From positions 15,895,594-15,959,593 of the forward strand of contig CM055881.1 of assembly GCA_029582165.1 (NCBI GenBank): a DNA stretch of 64,000 bases, written 5' to 3'. Below are positions 32,750-44,162 of the stretch, piece after piece. Under the pieces are notes generated by a model. The model saw only the letters and a program-made list of their open reading frames with translations. It searched no databases and was not told the origin of the DNA. Both the position numbers and the translations under genes were made by a program. This DNA comes from Portulaca oleracea (Eukaryota; Streptophyta; Magnoliopsida; Caryophyllales; Portulacaceae). Numbering within the stretch: position 1 is the first letter of the stretch; the number at the start of each line of letters is the position of its first letter.

Positions 32750-33335
32750 TTATACCCAAGATCAAGAGTGGGAGGAGGTCGAGGTGGCTGAATAGCGGCA
32801 GTAGCAACTCCAGGATGGCGGTGAGGTAGTGTGGTGGCTGACAGTGGTCTGTTGGTGGTGCGGCGATCGTCCAAACAGCAACAACAACATCGGTTACTAC
32901 TTCCAAGTTCAGTGGCTCGGGGGTGGTGATTCGGTGGGGCTCGCAATGTTGCTCGGGCTAGGCGGCTGCCGGGTGGTAGGAGGGTGGCGTCTGGGCAAGC
33001 GGTGGTCGTCAGGGTGGTCGCAGGTGGCGGACAACGGTAGTCGGGGTTGTCGGTGGTCGTCTTTCGCACGCACACAACACATCCTTCAATCCTTCGCGTT
33101 CTGGGGTGTGCCGGTGCAATGGCGTCGGGGCAGGCAGGGGCGGCATCTGGCGTCGGAGACGGTGGCAGCGGTTGCGACTATGGTGGCTTGGGCGACGGCG
33201 CTCGACGGCATGGTGGTCGGCAGTGGCAGTTGCGTCGGAATAGAGAGGAGGGAGAGAGAAAGGGGGCACGGTGCCTTTGCAGTTACCAGCAGGAGAATAG
33301 AAAAGGAGGGCGGGGGTTTATTTAATAAAACCTAA
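32750..33335. other. GC-rich LTR segment, unit 1
   Basis: A sharp GC island in AT-rich surroundings opens long frames on both strands (for example 33075-32743 minus and 32829-33335 plus). The predicted products are Pro/Thr/Arg/His-rich or Gly/Trp-rich with no recognisable domain, and the plus-strand frames change sequence between the two units through indels. A comparable GC-rich zone sits near the right end of the solo LTR (27240-27360), so I read it as LTR sequence, perhaps promoter or leader. Confidence 0.4.
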
Positions 33336-33544
33336 GGTTTGGCTAACCGGGGTATTTATACCCATAATTAATTTTAAAGAAAAATTCAATAAAATAGGAA
33401 ATTGATACAGCTGAAAATAATTAAATATTTATAATACTATGTTTTTCCAAAATCTTTAAAATAATATATAATTACTAAAAAAATATACTCACATGAATAA
33501 TAATAATAATAATAACAACACTTAAGGTCATATACACAATATTA

Positions 33545-34710
33545 CTAAAGTACCCACACTCCCGCGAAATTTATCAAAACATACCAAACTTTCAAGTTTG
33601 CATCTTGACAATTATTTTTTAATTTACGAATTTTTTGAATTTTCAATTTTTCAATTTTTTTAACTTTTAATTTGTAATTATTTAAAATTTAAAAATTTTC
33701 ATTTTCAAATTTTCAAATTTTAATTTTAAATTTTAAATTTTTAAAACTTTTCAATTTTTAATTTTTTTAATTTTTTAATTTTTTTAATTTTTTAATTTTT
33801 TAATTTTTTAATTTTTTAATTTTTTAATTTTTTAATTTTTTAATTTTTTAATTTTTTAATTTTTAATTTTTTAATTTTTAATTATTAAGTATTTAATTTT
33901 AAATTACTAATTACTTTATTTTTTTCATTCTTAATTTTTTTAATTATTTAATTTATTAATTACACTTGTTAGTTTTTAATTTTTTAATTTAAAATTTTTT
34001 TAACTTTTAAAATTTGAAATTTAAAAATTCAAAATATAAATTTTTAAGTTTTACTTTTTGAATTTTTAAATTTTTAAATTTTTAAATTTTTAAATTTTTA
34101 AATTTTTAAATTTTTTAAATTTTAAATTTTTAAATTTTAAATTTTTAAATTTTTAAATTTTAAAATTTTAAAATTTTAAAATTTTTTGATAATTTTGAAT
34201 TGTTAAATTTATTCTTTTTAAATTTTTTATTTTTTATTTTTAAATTTTTAAATTTTAATTTTTAAATTTTTATAATTTTTAATTTTCAATATTTAAGTAT
34301 TGAAATATTGAAATATTTTTAATTTTTTAATATTTAAGTTTTTTAAATTTTTAAATTTTTAAATTTTATAAATTTTTAAATTTTTTAAGTTTTTAAGTTT
34401 TTGATTTTTTGATTTTTCAATTTTTTAATTTTTCTAATTTTTAATTCTTAGTTTTTGAATTTTTAAAATTTTTAAAATTTGATTTAATAAATTTTTTAAT
34501 TTCAATTTTTTATTACTTTTTTATTTATTTTTTACTTTTAAAATTTTAAATTTTAAATTTATTCGCTTTTTATATTTAACATAACATATTTCCGAAAATA
34601 TATATGAACTTATATAAACTTACCAAAAGTTATCAGAAGTTACCAAAAATTACCAGAAATTACCAAAAGTAACATTACCATATCTTCCACTTACCGCTGA
34701 AATTTACGGG
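33545..34710. repeat. AT-rich low-complexity element, copy 2
   Basis: It starts with TTATCAAAACATACCAAAC, then about 950 bp of TTTTTAAT and AATTTTTA repeat words, including a run of nearly perfect TTTTTTAA units at 33760-33860. It ends with a TTACCARAAGTTA array (34618-34680) and the tail ACTTACCGCTGAAATTTACGGG. Architecture is as at 22855. Confidence 0.65.
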
Positions 34711-35355
34711 CCAGACAATGTAAGATTATGTTAGATTAGGAAAGTTCGATCAGGAAAGTAGTGGAGGTAAGAAATGTCAAATTACTTGTTTTTTTATTTT
34801 TAAATAAATTCTATGAGCTGAATAAATAACTTTAAATATAAATTATTAATTTTTTTCTTTTGAATGGTAAGGTAAGGTAAGGTAAGATTATGTTAGATTA
34901 TGTTACGTAAGGATAATGCAATCAAACTAAATAACAGGGCCTAAAACTTTTTATTTAACTTATAGATTTTACTTTAAAATAAAAAAGAAAACTTAGATTC
35001 TAATAGTCTTTACTTTTAGTTTTGTATCTTAATAATCTCTACTTTGTTTTTGTATTCTGGTAGTCAAAAAAAATAAAAAATGTATTCTAGTGGTATCAGA
35101 TTTACCTCTACATTTTTTATTTTTTCATTCCTGCCACATATTTATTTTTTTTCATTGCTACACCAGAAAGGTTATGATGTGTAGCTACTTAAAAAACATT
35201 TTAACTATTTTTTATAGGAATAAAAGTTAAAAAATAAAACAAAAATTGACAAAATCGAAAATTAAAATTTGGGACAAATGTAAATTCATTAAAAAGTATT
35301 GGAAAGTGTTGATCTAAGTTTTAAATCAGATACAAGCCAATATCTATGATATTTA

Positions 35356-35647
35356 GGCCTTGTTCTGCAACAACCTTTAGAATAACGTTTAGCGTTTTGG
35401 CCAGTTAAAACGCTATTTTATCAATTTTAACTGTTCGATGCGGGAGCTTTTAGAATTAGTAGGTAACGTTTAAACTAGCGTTTTGGATCATTTCACAGAC
35501 GTTAAAAATGAGTAACGTCAAAGCACTGATGGGCATCGTTTGATGAATGGTTTACATATCTACCCATTACTACATAATTCTTGGGCAATACTTGGGCAAC
35601 ATATTTGATTGGACCAAATACACCTTGTCATCTGTACCTCACTACAA

Positions 35648-35704
<57 letters not shown>

Positions 35705-36100
35705 TGATAAATTAACAGTCAAACTTGAAAATTTTCTACCTCATTAGTCAAACATGGACAAACTTTTTGTAGCGAAGAGAGTAACGAATAATAAAAATAA
35801 TGATGATGATGACGACGACGACGACGATGATGATGATAGAATAATAATAACGACCACGGCGATAGTTAAATAACAACTACAACAACAATAGTAATAACAA
35901 TAATAATAATAACAACAACAAGAGATATATCATTTTTAGTCATTTCACATTCATCAGCTACTCTATCATTTGATTTTACTAAACACGTTATTTACAAACA
36001 ACTATTTTAACAACTATCAGCTATCCGCTAATATGAATCAGCTATCCGCTACATAAACAGTTATCTGTTACTCAATCCACTCTTTTTGCTGAACAGGGCC
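35356..36100. mobile_element. Tourist-like MITE with microsatellite core, unit 1
   Basis: The left end GGCCTTGTTCTGCAACA and the right end TTTTTGCTGAACAGGGCC are inverted repeats. Both sides are flanked by TTA (35353-35355 and 36101-36103), as in PIF/Harbinger-derived MITEs. The 745-bp interior carries (ATT)n, GAC/GAT-rich and AAC/AAT-rich microsatellites and GCTATCCGCTA repeats. No gene. Confidence 0.75.
35648..35704. repeat. (ATT)n microsatellite, unit 1
   Basis: About 19 perfect ATT units. The counterpart in unit 2 (39464-39502) has about 13, so the locus has changed length since the duplication. Confidence 0.9.
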
Positions 36101-37384
36101 TTAGGGTTTTCACTCAATGGTATCCCACTAAAATATAATTTTTATTTTTTTTAGATCACTAGTAAAAACAAAGCAGAAATTATTCGCAAACAAAAACTAA
36201 AAATAGGAATTATTAAAATCCAACTTTCCCAAAAAATAAGTGATATATCATTTAACTACTTCCACTATTTTACTTGTTCTTTACTAATCAAAACATAAAT
36301 TTACATATAAATGAATATTTAATAAAAAAACTATTATGCCTCGTAAAATAATCTAAAAAACTAATAATAGTACTAATAATAATTATGATAATAATAGTTA
36401 AAAGACACCTACTATACGTACACAGCAACAACAGTAGCATCCATGCATTAGTACCAAAAAAAACCGAACATCCTACTCACGTACAAGAAGAACTTACAGC
36501 AGCCAAGCATTGGTACCAAATAATCCGAACGACGTAGCTAGGATCGAGATTAAAGTTTATACCCAAGATCAAGAGTGGGAGGAGGTCGAGGTGGCTGAAT
36601 AGCGGCAGTAGCAACTCCAGGATGGCGGTGAGGTAGTGTGGTGGCCGACAGTGGTCTGTTGGTGGTGCGGCGATCGTCCAAACAGCAACAACAACATCGG
36701 TTACTACTTCCAAGTTCAGTGGCTCGGGGGTGGTGATTCGGTGGGGCTCGCAATGTTGCTCGGGCTAGGCGGCTGCCGGGTGGTAGGAGGGTGGCGTCTG
36801 GGCAAGCGGTGGTCGTCAGGGTGGTCGCAGGTGGCGGACGACGGTAGTCGGGGTTGTCGGTGGTCGTCTTTCGCACGCACACAACACATCCTTCAATCCT
36901 TCGCGTTCTGGGGTGTGCCGGCGGTGCAGTGGCGTCGGGTCAGGCAGGGGCGGCATCTGGCGTCGGAGACGGTGGCAGCGGTTGCGACTATGGTGGCTTG
37001 GGCGACGGCGCTCGACGACATGGTGGTCGGCAGTGGCAGTTGCGTCGGAATAGAGAGGAGGGAGAGAGAAAGGGGGCACGGGGTGCCTTTGCGTCGCGCA
37101 GCAGCCAGCAGGAGAATAGAAAAGGAGGGCGGGGGTTTATTTAATAAAACCTAAGGTTTGGCTAACCGGGGTATTTATACCCATAATTAATTTTAAAGAA
37201 AAATTCAATAAAATAGGAAATTGATACAACTGAAAATAATTAAATATTTATAATACTATGTTTTTCCAAAATCTTTAAAATAATATATAATTACTAAAAA
37301 AATATACTCACATGAATAATAATAATAATAATAACAACACTTAAGGTCATATACATAATATTACTAAAGTACCCACACTCCCGC

Positions 37385-38530
37385 GAAATTTATCAAAACA
37401 TACCAAACTTTCAAGTTTTGTATCTTGACAATTATTTTTTAATTTACGAATTTTTTGAATTTTCAATTTTTCAATTTTTTTAACTTTTAATTTGTAATTA
37501 TTTAAAATTTAAAATTTTTCATTTTCAAATTTTCAAATTTTAATTTTAAATTTTAAATTTTGAAAACTTTTCAATTCTAAATTTTTTTAATTTTTTAATT
37601 TTTTTAATTTTTTAAAATTTTTAATTTTTTAATTTTTTAATTTTTTAATTTTTTAATTTTTTAATTTTTTAATTTTTTAATTTTTTAATTTTTTAATTTT
37701 TTAATTTTTTAATTTTTAATTTTTTATGCTTTTAATTATTAAGTATTTAATTTTAAATTACTAATTACTTAATTTTTCTCATTCTTAATTTTTTTAATTT
37801 TTTAATTTATTAATTACACTTGTTAGTTTTTAATTTTTTAATTTAAAATTTTTTTAACTTTTAAAATTTGAAATTTAAAAATTCAAAATATAAATTTTTA
37901 AGTTTTAACTTTTGAATTTTTAAATTTTTAAATTTTTAAATTTTTAAATTTTTAAATTTTTAAATTTTTAAATTTTTAAATTTTTAAATTTTTAAATTTT
38001 TTGATAATTTTGAATTGTTAAATTTATTCTTTTTAAATTTTTTATTTTTTATTTTTAAATTTTTAAATTTTAATTTTTAAATTTTTATAATTTTTAATTT
38101 TCAATATTTAAGTATTGAAATATTGAAATATTTTTAATTTTTTAATATTTAAGTTTTTTAAATTTTTAAATTTTATAAATTTTTAAATTTTATAAGTTTT
38201 TAAGTTTTTGATTTTTTGATTTTTTGATTTTTCAATTTTTTAATTTTTTTAATTTTTAATTCTTAGTTTTTGAATTTTTAAAATTTTTAAAATTTGATTT
38301 AATAAATTTTTTAATTTCAATTTTTTATTACTTTATTATTTATTTTTTACTTTTAAAATTTTAAATTTTAAATTTATTCGCTTTTTATATTTAACATAAC
38401 ATATTTCCGAAAATATATATGAACTTATATAAACTTACCAAAAGTTATCAGAAGTTACCAAAAATTACCAGAAATTACCAAAAGTAACATTACCATATCT
38501 TCCACTTACCGCTGAAATTTACGGGCCAGA
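37385..38530. repeat. AT-rich low-complexity element, copy 3
   Basis: Tandem-duplication partner of copy 2, with the same ends and differences in the number of TTTTTTAA and AATTTTTA units. Confidence 0.65.
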
Positions 38531-39171
38531 CAATGTAAGATTATGTTAGATTAGGAAAGTTCGATCAGGAAAGTAGTGGAGGTAAGAAATGTCAAATTAC
38601 TTGTTTTTTTATTTTTAAATAAATTCTATGAGCTGAATAAATAACTTTAAATATAAATTATTAATTTTTTTCTTTTGAATGGTAAGGTAAGGTAAGGTAA
38701 GATTATGTTAGGTTATGTTACGTAAGGATAATGCAATCAAACTAAATAACAGGGCCTAAAACTTTTTATTTAACTTATAGATTTTACTTTAAAATAAAAA
38801 AGAAAACTTAGATTTTAATAGTCTTTACTTTTAGTTTTGTATCTTAATAATCTCTACTTTGTTTTTGTATTCTGGTAGTCAAAAAAAATAAAAAATGTAT
38901 TCTAGTGGTATCAGATTTACCTCTACATTTTTTATTTTTTCATTCCTGCCACATATTTATTTTTTTTCATTGCTACACCAGAAAGGTTATGATGTGTAGC
39001 TACTTAAAAAACATTTTAACTATTTTTTATAGGAATAAAAGTTAAAAAATCAAAACAAAAATTGACAAAATCGAAAATTAAAATTTGGGACAAACGTAAA
39101 TTCATTAAAAAGTATTGGAAAGTGTTGATCTAAGTTTTAAATCAGATACAAGCCAATATCTATGATATTTA

Positions 39172-39463
39172 GGCCTTGTTCTGCAACAACCTTTAGAATA
39201 ACGTTTAGCGTTTTGGCCAGTTAAAACGCTATTTTATCAATTTTAACTGTTCGATGCGGGAGCTTTTAGAATTAGTAGGTAACGTTTAAACTAGCGTTTT
39301 GGATCATTTCACAGACGTTAAAAATGAGTAACGTCAAAGCACTGATGGGCATCGTTTGATGAATGGTTTACATATCTACCCATTACTACATAATTCTTGG
39401 GCAATACTTGGGCAACATATTTGATTGGACCAAATACACCTTGTCATCTGTACCTCACTACAA

Positions 39464-39502
<39 letters not shown>

Positions 39503-40023
39503 TGATAAATTAACAGTCAAACTTGAAAATTTTCTACCTCATTAGTCAAACATGGACAAACTTTTTGTAGCGAAGAGAGTAACGAATAATAAAAATAATG
39601 ATGATGACGACGACGACGACGACGACGATGATGATGATGATAGAATAATAATAACGACCACGACAACAACAACAACAATAGTAATAACAACAACAAGAGA
39701 TATATCATTTTTAGTCATTTCACATTCATCAGCTACTCTATCATTTGATTTTACTAAACACGTTATTTACAACAACAATAGTAATAATAATAACAACAAC
39801 AACAACAACAATAGTAATAACAATAATAATAATAACAACAACAAGAGATATATCATTTTTAGTCATTTCACATTCATCAGCTACTCTATCATTTGATTTT
39901 ACTAAACACGTTATTTACAAACAACTATTTTAACAACTATCAGCTATCCGCTAATATGAATCAGCTATCCGCTACATAAACAGTTATCAGTTACTCAATC
40001 CACTCTTTTTGCTGAACAGGGCC
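39172..40023. mobile_element. Tourist-like MITE with microsatellite core, unit 2
   Basis: Same element and same TTA flanks (39169-39171, 40024-40026) as unit 1. The (ATT)n is shorter, and there is an internal duplication of about 130 bp, in which the AGAGATATATCATTTTTAG segment and the AAC/AAT repeat occur twice. Frames of up to 114 codons there are repeat translations. Confidence 0.75.
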
Positions 40024-40285
40024 TTAGGGTTTACACTCAATGGTATCCCACTAAAATATAATTTTTATTTTTTTTAGATCACTAGTAAAAACAAAGCAGA
40101 AATTATTCGCAAACAAAAACTAAAAATAGGAATTATTAAAATCCAACTTTCCCAAAAAATAAGTGATATATCATTTAACTACTTCCACTATTTTACTTGT
40201 TCTTTACTAACCACGTTGTTTACTAACCTTATTTTACCTTCACCTTTCATACACTCAAAAAGAATAGGGCTTAGGTTTACATGAG

Positions 40286-40453
40286 ATGTTTCCGAATTCT
40301 CCAACAAGAATGTGTACAGTTCATTACTCTATGGCTGGCTATAGGGACTTTGCCAAAGTATTGGCGGGGCAGACACAGAGGATAAGAGAGCTCATTGGTC
40401 GAGGTGAATCAGGCTTGGAGCCAACTGTACATTATATCTTAGCTTTGATATAA
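40286..40453 (+). CDS. Unrecognised 55-codon ORF, possible exon remnant
   Basis: ATG at 40286 to TAA at 40451. The product has ordinary protein-like composition, with a helix-like stretch AGYRDFAKVLAGQTQRIREL, unlike the AT-rich surroundings. I recognise no family. No splice partners were found nearby. It may be a gene or retroelement remnant or chance. Confidence 0.2.
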   Translation: MFPNSPTRMCTVHYSMAGYRDFAKVLAGQTQRIRELIGRGESGLEPTVHYILALI

Positions 40454-40620
40454 AGACTATAAAAAATAAATTTAGTGCATTTGAGATAGTAGGATAACAT
40501 TTTCTTTGAAAAGAAAGCAGGAGAATAATATTACCTTGTGATAAAAAAAATTAACTTAATAATATGGTTTGTGAATTGTGGGTATATTATGGAAGATTAG
40601 TGATATATATACATAGGAAC

Positions 40621-42020
40621 CAGGCCCGGCCCTGGGGGTAGGCCCAAGGGACAACCGCCCAGGGCCCATGACGTTTTATAAATTTTGGCTTAATTTTAAG
40701 GGCCTCAACCCAGCTGTCTCACTGCCTTAGTAAGTTAGTTTACTATGGGCCTGAGGCCCACCGCTCCAAAAACATGTACTTGAATACAACTAAACTTCAG
40801 AAATAGGCCCACCACACTTACTTTCAACCCCAACCAACAAAGTTCTTTGAATTCAGCCCCCAAGTCCCCAAGCCCCAAGTGCCCAATTTAGTCCAAACTC
40901 AAATTGAGCTGACTAAATTTCTAAAATCTACCGGCATGCAAGTTTATGGAAGGCTTATATATGTACTAATTTCTTTGAAGTGACCATTTTGTTAGAATAT
41001 GTGAAATAGTCAAAACTATTCATTTGTACTTATAAAAAAAGAGTGATTATTTATCTTTAATTTATTAAAATATTACTATTTTCGTTTCAAAATATTTGTC
41101 CTTTTAATGAATTTCTTTGTCCCTTCTACAACTCCAATAACTGTCATTCCTTTTTTTACCCGTAATTAATAAATTTATTTATCACTTTTTACAGCTCCAA
41201 GTCCAACAATTATTATATTCAATTAAAGTAGAGGCAATTTAGGTAAATTTTTTATTATTTTACATTTTTGATATACTGAAAATTGTTGTTGTATATCCAA
41301 TTAATACTTTATAAATTAATGAACATGATTGCATTGTAAATGAGTCAAACATTGTGGCTTTTTTTCTCAGTAGAAAAGTATATTATATCAGCTATCCAAA
41401 TTTAAATTGTGGTATTTAATTTATTTTTAGTAGAAAAGTATATTATATCAACTATCTTTTTTTTAGAACTATTATAATTATCTCATGTTAACCTTGTATA
41501 TTTTATTTAGTTTTGTAACTTGGTTCTTTTTTTGGTGCCGCCAAATTGCAAGATAGTGTAATATAATTGAATTATAATAAAATAGGGGATGAAGAAATTT
41601 ATTTTACTTGATTAGGATCTCAATTATACAATACAATTGCAACAAATTTAAATAGTTGAGGGAAAAAAATCCTAAGAGCTAATATACCCCATATTTTCCA
41701 ATGAAGGATGAGTAAGTTTGTAGTACTTGATGGTACTTGTGGTTCTCTTATGAATGAATAACAGTGGCCTAATGGCCTTACTTGATAAAAAAAGGTCTCA
41801 TGGTAGGCCGAAATCATGGTCATCAAGGTCCATCGTGGAGGTAGGCCTACGGTTTAGAAAAAAATTGATTTAATTTAAGCGCCTAACAGAAAATATATGT
41901 GGAAGTATTAAAAGACTCAAACATTTTATGTAAATTAAATAAGGGCTATATCAAGGGGCCCAATCTAAAAATTGGTCTATTATATTGCCCAGGGCCCCGA
42001 AAATGTCAGGACCGGGCCTG
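40621..42020. mobile_element. Non-autonomous hAT element
   Basis: The left terminus CAGGCCCGGCCCTG and the right terminus CAGGACCGGGCCTG are inverted repeats with one mismatch. Both ends are flanked by the same 8 bp, ATAGGAAC (40613-40620 and 42021-42028), the target-site size of hAT transposons. Subterminal GGCCC/GGGCC strings are frequent. The 1.4 kb interior has no transposase frame, only AT-rich filler. Confidence 0.85.
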
Positions 42021-42730
42021 ATAGGAACGATGGAATATGTATGGATGGTGTAATTAGTGTAAATAAATATGTATTAATTAGTCACTTATTGGTTTTCTTT
42101 AATTTCTTAAAGAGGAAAAAAAAGGCTATTTTGAACCTTTGATATTTGAAATGTGTGTGTAGTGTTGTACGTTGAAATCAGATAAATTGTGGTGTTTTTT
42201 TTTTTTAGATTGAGTGAATTTTCATTTTTGATAATAACTGGTCTTTTCTTTCTTGATTTTTGGGTATTATTGCATTTTTTTAAGCCCAAATGACGATTTG
42301 TTCAATAAAAAAAAAGGTTAGTTCTCATTTGGTTTTCCTGTAACTGAATATTGTATTATGTACCTATCAAAAAAAAAAAAGAATATTGTATTATGTAATT
42401 AAATATAATAATTTACACTCACCATTGATCATATAGTAATTAATTGGACTAATAAGTGCAATGCTTTTGTTCCATGCAGTGACGATTGATAAATATACGG
42501 AGATGAAGAGTCATCACTTTAGAATTTTAATCGCCATCAGTTGGAGTCAGAAGGTCAACAACAATAGCCATAACCAACAGATAATCGGATGTTATATTGG
42601 AATTTGTTGAAATTAATTTCTCTTATAGTGATTTTTGTGTATAAAAGGAAAAGGAAAATAAATAAATCTAAGCTTGTATCGTATTGACACGTGGCATCAA
42701 TGATTTTGTTTTAATAGTATTAATAGATTA
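42021..42730. other. AT-rich spacer, nothing recognised
   Basis: A short direct repeat GAATATTGTATTATGTA (about 42345 and 42382) is separated by a poly-A run. There is no supported gene or element end up to the Stowaway border. Confidence 0.45.
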
Positions 42731-42816
42731 CTCCCTCCGTTCTATATTAATTGTCCCTATGGGTCATTAATTTTTCAACATATATAATGTTCTAGTTTAT
42801 GAAAGTACCATCATTA

Positions 42817-42952
42817 CAAAAAATTGCTCGGAGGTGACTAGTTTTTTTTAAAAAAGACTGAAAGGACCCAAGTTTTTGGAAATATACTAGGAGGTGACGA
42901 TATTTTTTTCTAAATTACTAAGAGGTGAATTAACGGCAAGGGATTCAAATTT
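42817..42952. repeat. MULE left terminal inverted repeat
   Basis: It pairs with 48586-48721. The repeat contains GGAGGTGAC twice and AGAGGTGAATTAACGGCAAG near its inner end. Such long TIRs bind the Mutator transposase and often hold the promoter. Confidence 0.9.
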
Positions 42953-43189
42953 GACATGAGTTGACCGTTTTGCCTCTCAATATTTAAAGTTGAAGGACTG
43001 TTTTACCCTTGAAGGTTTTCCTGGCTTTTGGAAAGAATTTGCGTTCGATTCTTGCCTTCTTTCAAAGAATCTCAGTCGTCTTTCTCCCGCCGTCCCCTTC
43101 CAAACGCAGATAACTTGTTATTTCAAAAAATTCAGTGAAATTCTGCAAATTTGGAGGCGATTTTGATGGTTAATAGCAACTGGATGATG

Positions 43190-44162
43190 GTAAGTGTGAT
43201 TCCCCTGTTTTTAATATATGAAATTGCTTTCAAACAAACTGAAAAACCAATCGATTGAATATACTACTCTGCATATTAGTTTGTTCTGTGATGTTGATTT
43301 TGAGAAAAAAACGTATAGAGTAAGAAACTAAGAAACCATGACAACTCAAGGGACAATTACAAGGATTGCTAATACAACTAAACTGCATCAAAAGATCATA
43401 AAGAGTTAAATACTTGAATCACAAATTTCGCAACCAAAAAAAGGCATTAAGACCTGCTACCAAATCAGTTAAACAATGATATATTTTTTTTTTATTTTGA
43501 TATGCAGAGTGCTTGTTTGTTCTGTGATGTTGTTGATTGAATTTCGTCATATTAGTTTGGAAAGTTAATAGATTGTACTGATGCTAGTTTGAATATATAG
43601 TTTAATATTTGAAACTGGAATATAAACATTCTAGTTGTCTTTGTAATACATATTGTTTGAGAAAATTAATATCTAAAATTGGGCAAGTATCATGCTTGTT
43701 GAAGAGTTTCTGCAGGCCCCTGTTTTGTCACTTTTGTGTTACCTTGGCTGATGGCTTCCCTTGTTTTGCAGCTTAAAACCCTCCCCTTATATGCAAATTA
43801 AATGTTCTTCTGCTTCAATTCAATTGTTGTATGATTTATTTTGAAGTAAAAAAACCAAAAAATTGATATATTTTGGAGTATTAATTTAGACTTATTAAAT
43901 TGTCAAATTTAAAAAAAATGTTTATTGAAGAATTGTTGCTTGAATATCTACTGCTTTAATTTTCACATCTGCATCTTGGTCCTACAAAAAGGAATCTGCT
44001 ATATTCCTAGGTGGTAGTAACTTTTTTTAGTCTATGTTCATCTAATGAGTATTAATGATCATATAGAATACTCAAGCTTCTGGGGAGGCCCTCACCAACA
44101 ATCAAGCATGCGAATTTGCGAAAAATTTGATTTCGACACCAAGTGCTGCACTTCATAGTTAG
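43190..44162 (+). other. Probable leader intron of the MULE transposase
   Basis: ATGATG|GTAAGTG at 43184-43196 is a strong donor and TTAG at 44159-44162 a plausible acceptor, joining in phase 0. The 970 bp between are AT-rich with many stops in all frames. Other acceptors are possible, so the first exon is provisional. Confidence 0.45.

Larger units (their letters stand above)
32480..36284. repeat. 3.8 kb tandem duplication, unit 1
   Basis: The sequence is almost identical to 36285-40210 in direct orientation, with an offset of 3805-3816 bp. The unit contains the right part of a large LTR with a GC-rich segment (32750-33330), an AT-rich low-complexity element, a TAAGGTAAGG-containing region and a Tourist-like MITE. 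The overlapping frames in the GC-rich segment (both strands) look non-coding: low-complexity composition and no domain. The two units differ by few substitutions and by microsatellite length. Confidence 0.9.
36285..40210. repeat. 3.8 kb tandem duplication, unit 2
   Basis: Second unit, 3926 bp. The junction at 36271-36290 (ACTTGTTCTTTACTAATCAA) joins the end context of the unit (TGTTCTTTACTAACCACG at 40198-40215) to its start context (TGTTCTTTAAATAATCAG at 32469-32485). The shared TGTTCTTTA marks the crossover. The extra length comes mostly from the Tourist-like MITE at 39172-40023. Confidence 0.9.

Noticed and set aside
32743..33335. Long overlapping frames on both strands in the GC-rich segment (also 36550-37154)
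   Set aside because: Both strands are open only because of GC-rich composition. Products are low-complexity and frame structure differs between the two units through indels.
34720..34930. TAAGGTAAGG/AGATTATGTTAG repeats as a separate MITE
   Set aside because: A right end like AACAGGGCCTAAAA is visible, but I could not find a matching inverted left end or target duplication.
39517..39933. Frames made of poly-Leu, poly-Asp, poly-Asn and poly-Thr
   Set aside because: They are translations of the ATT, GAC and AAC microsatellites inside a Tourist-like MITE.
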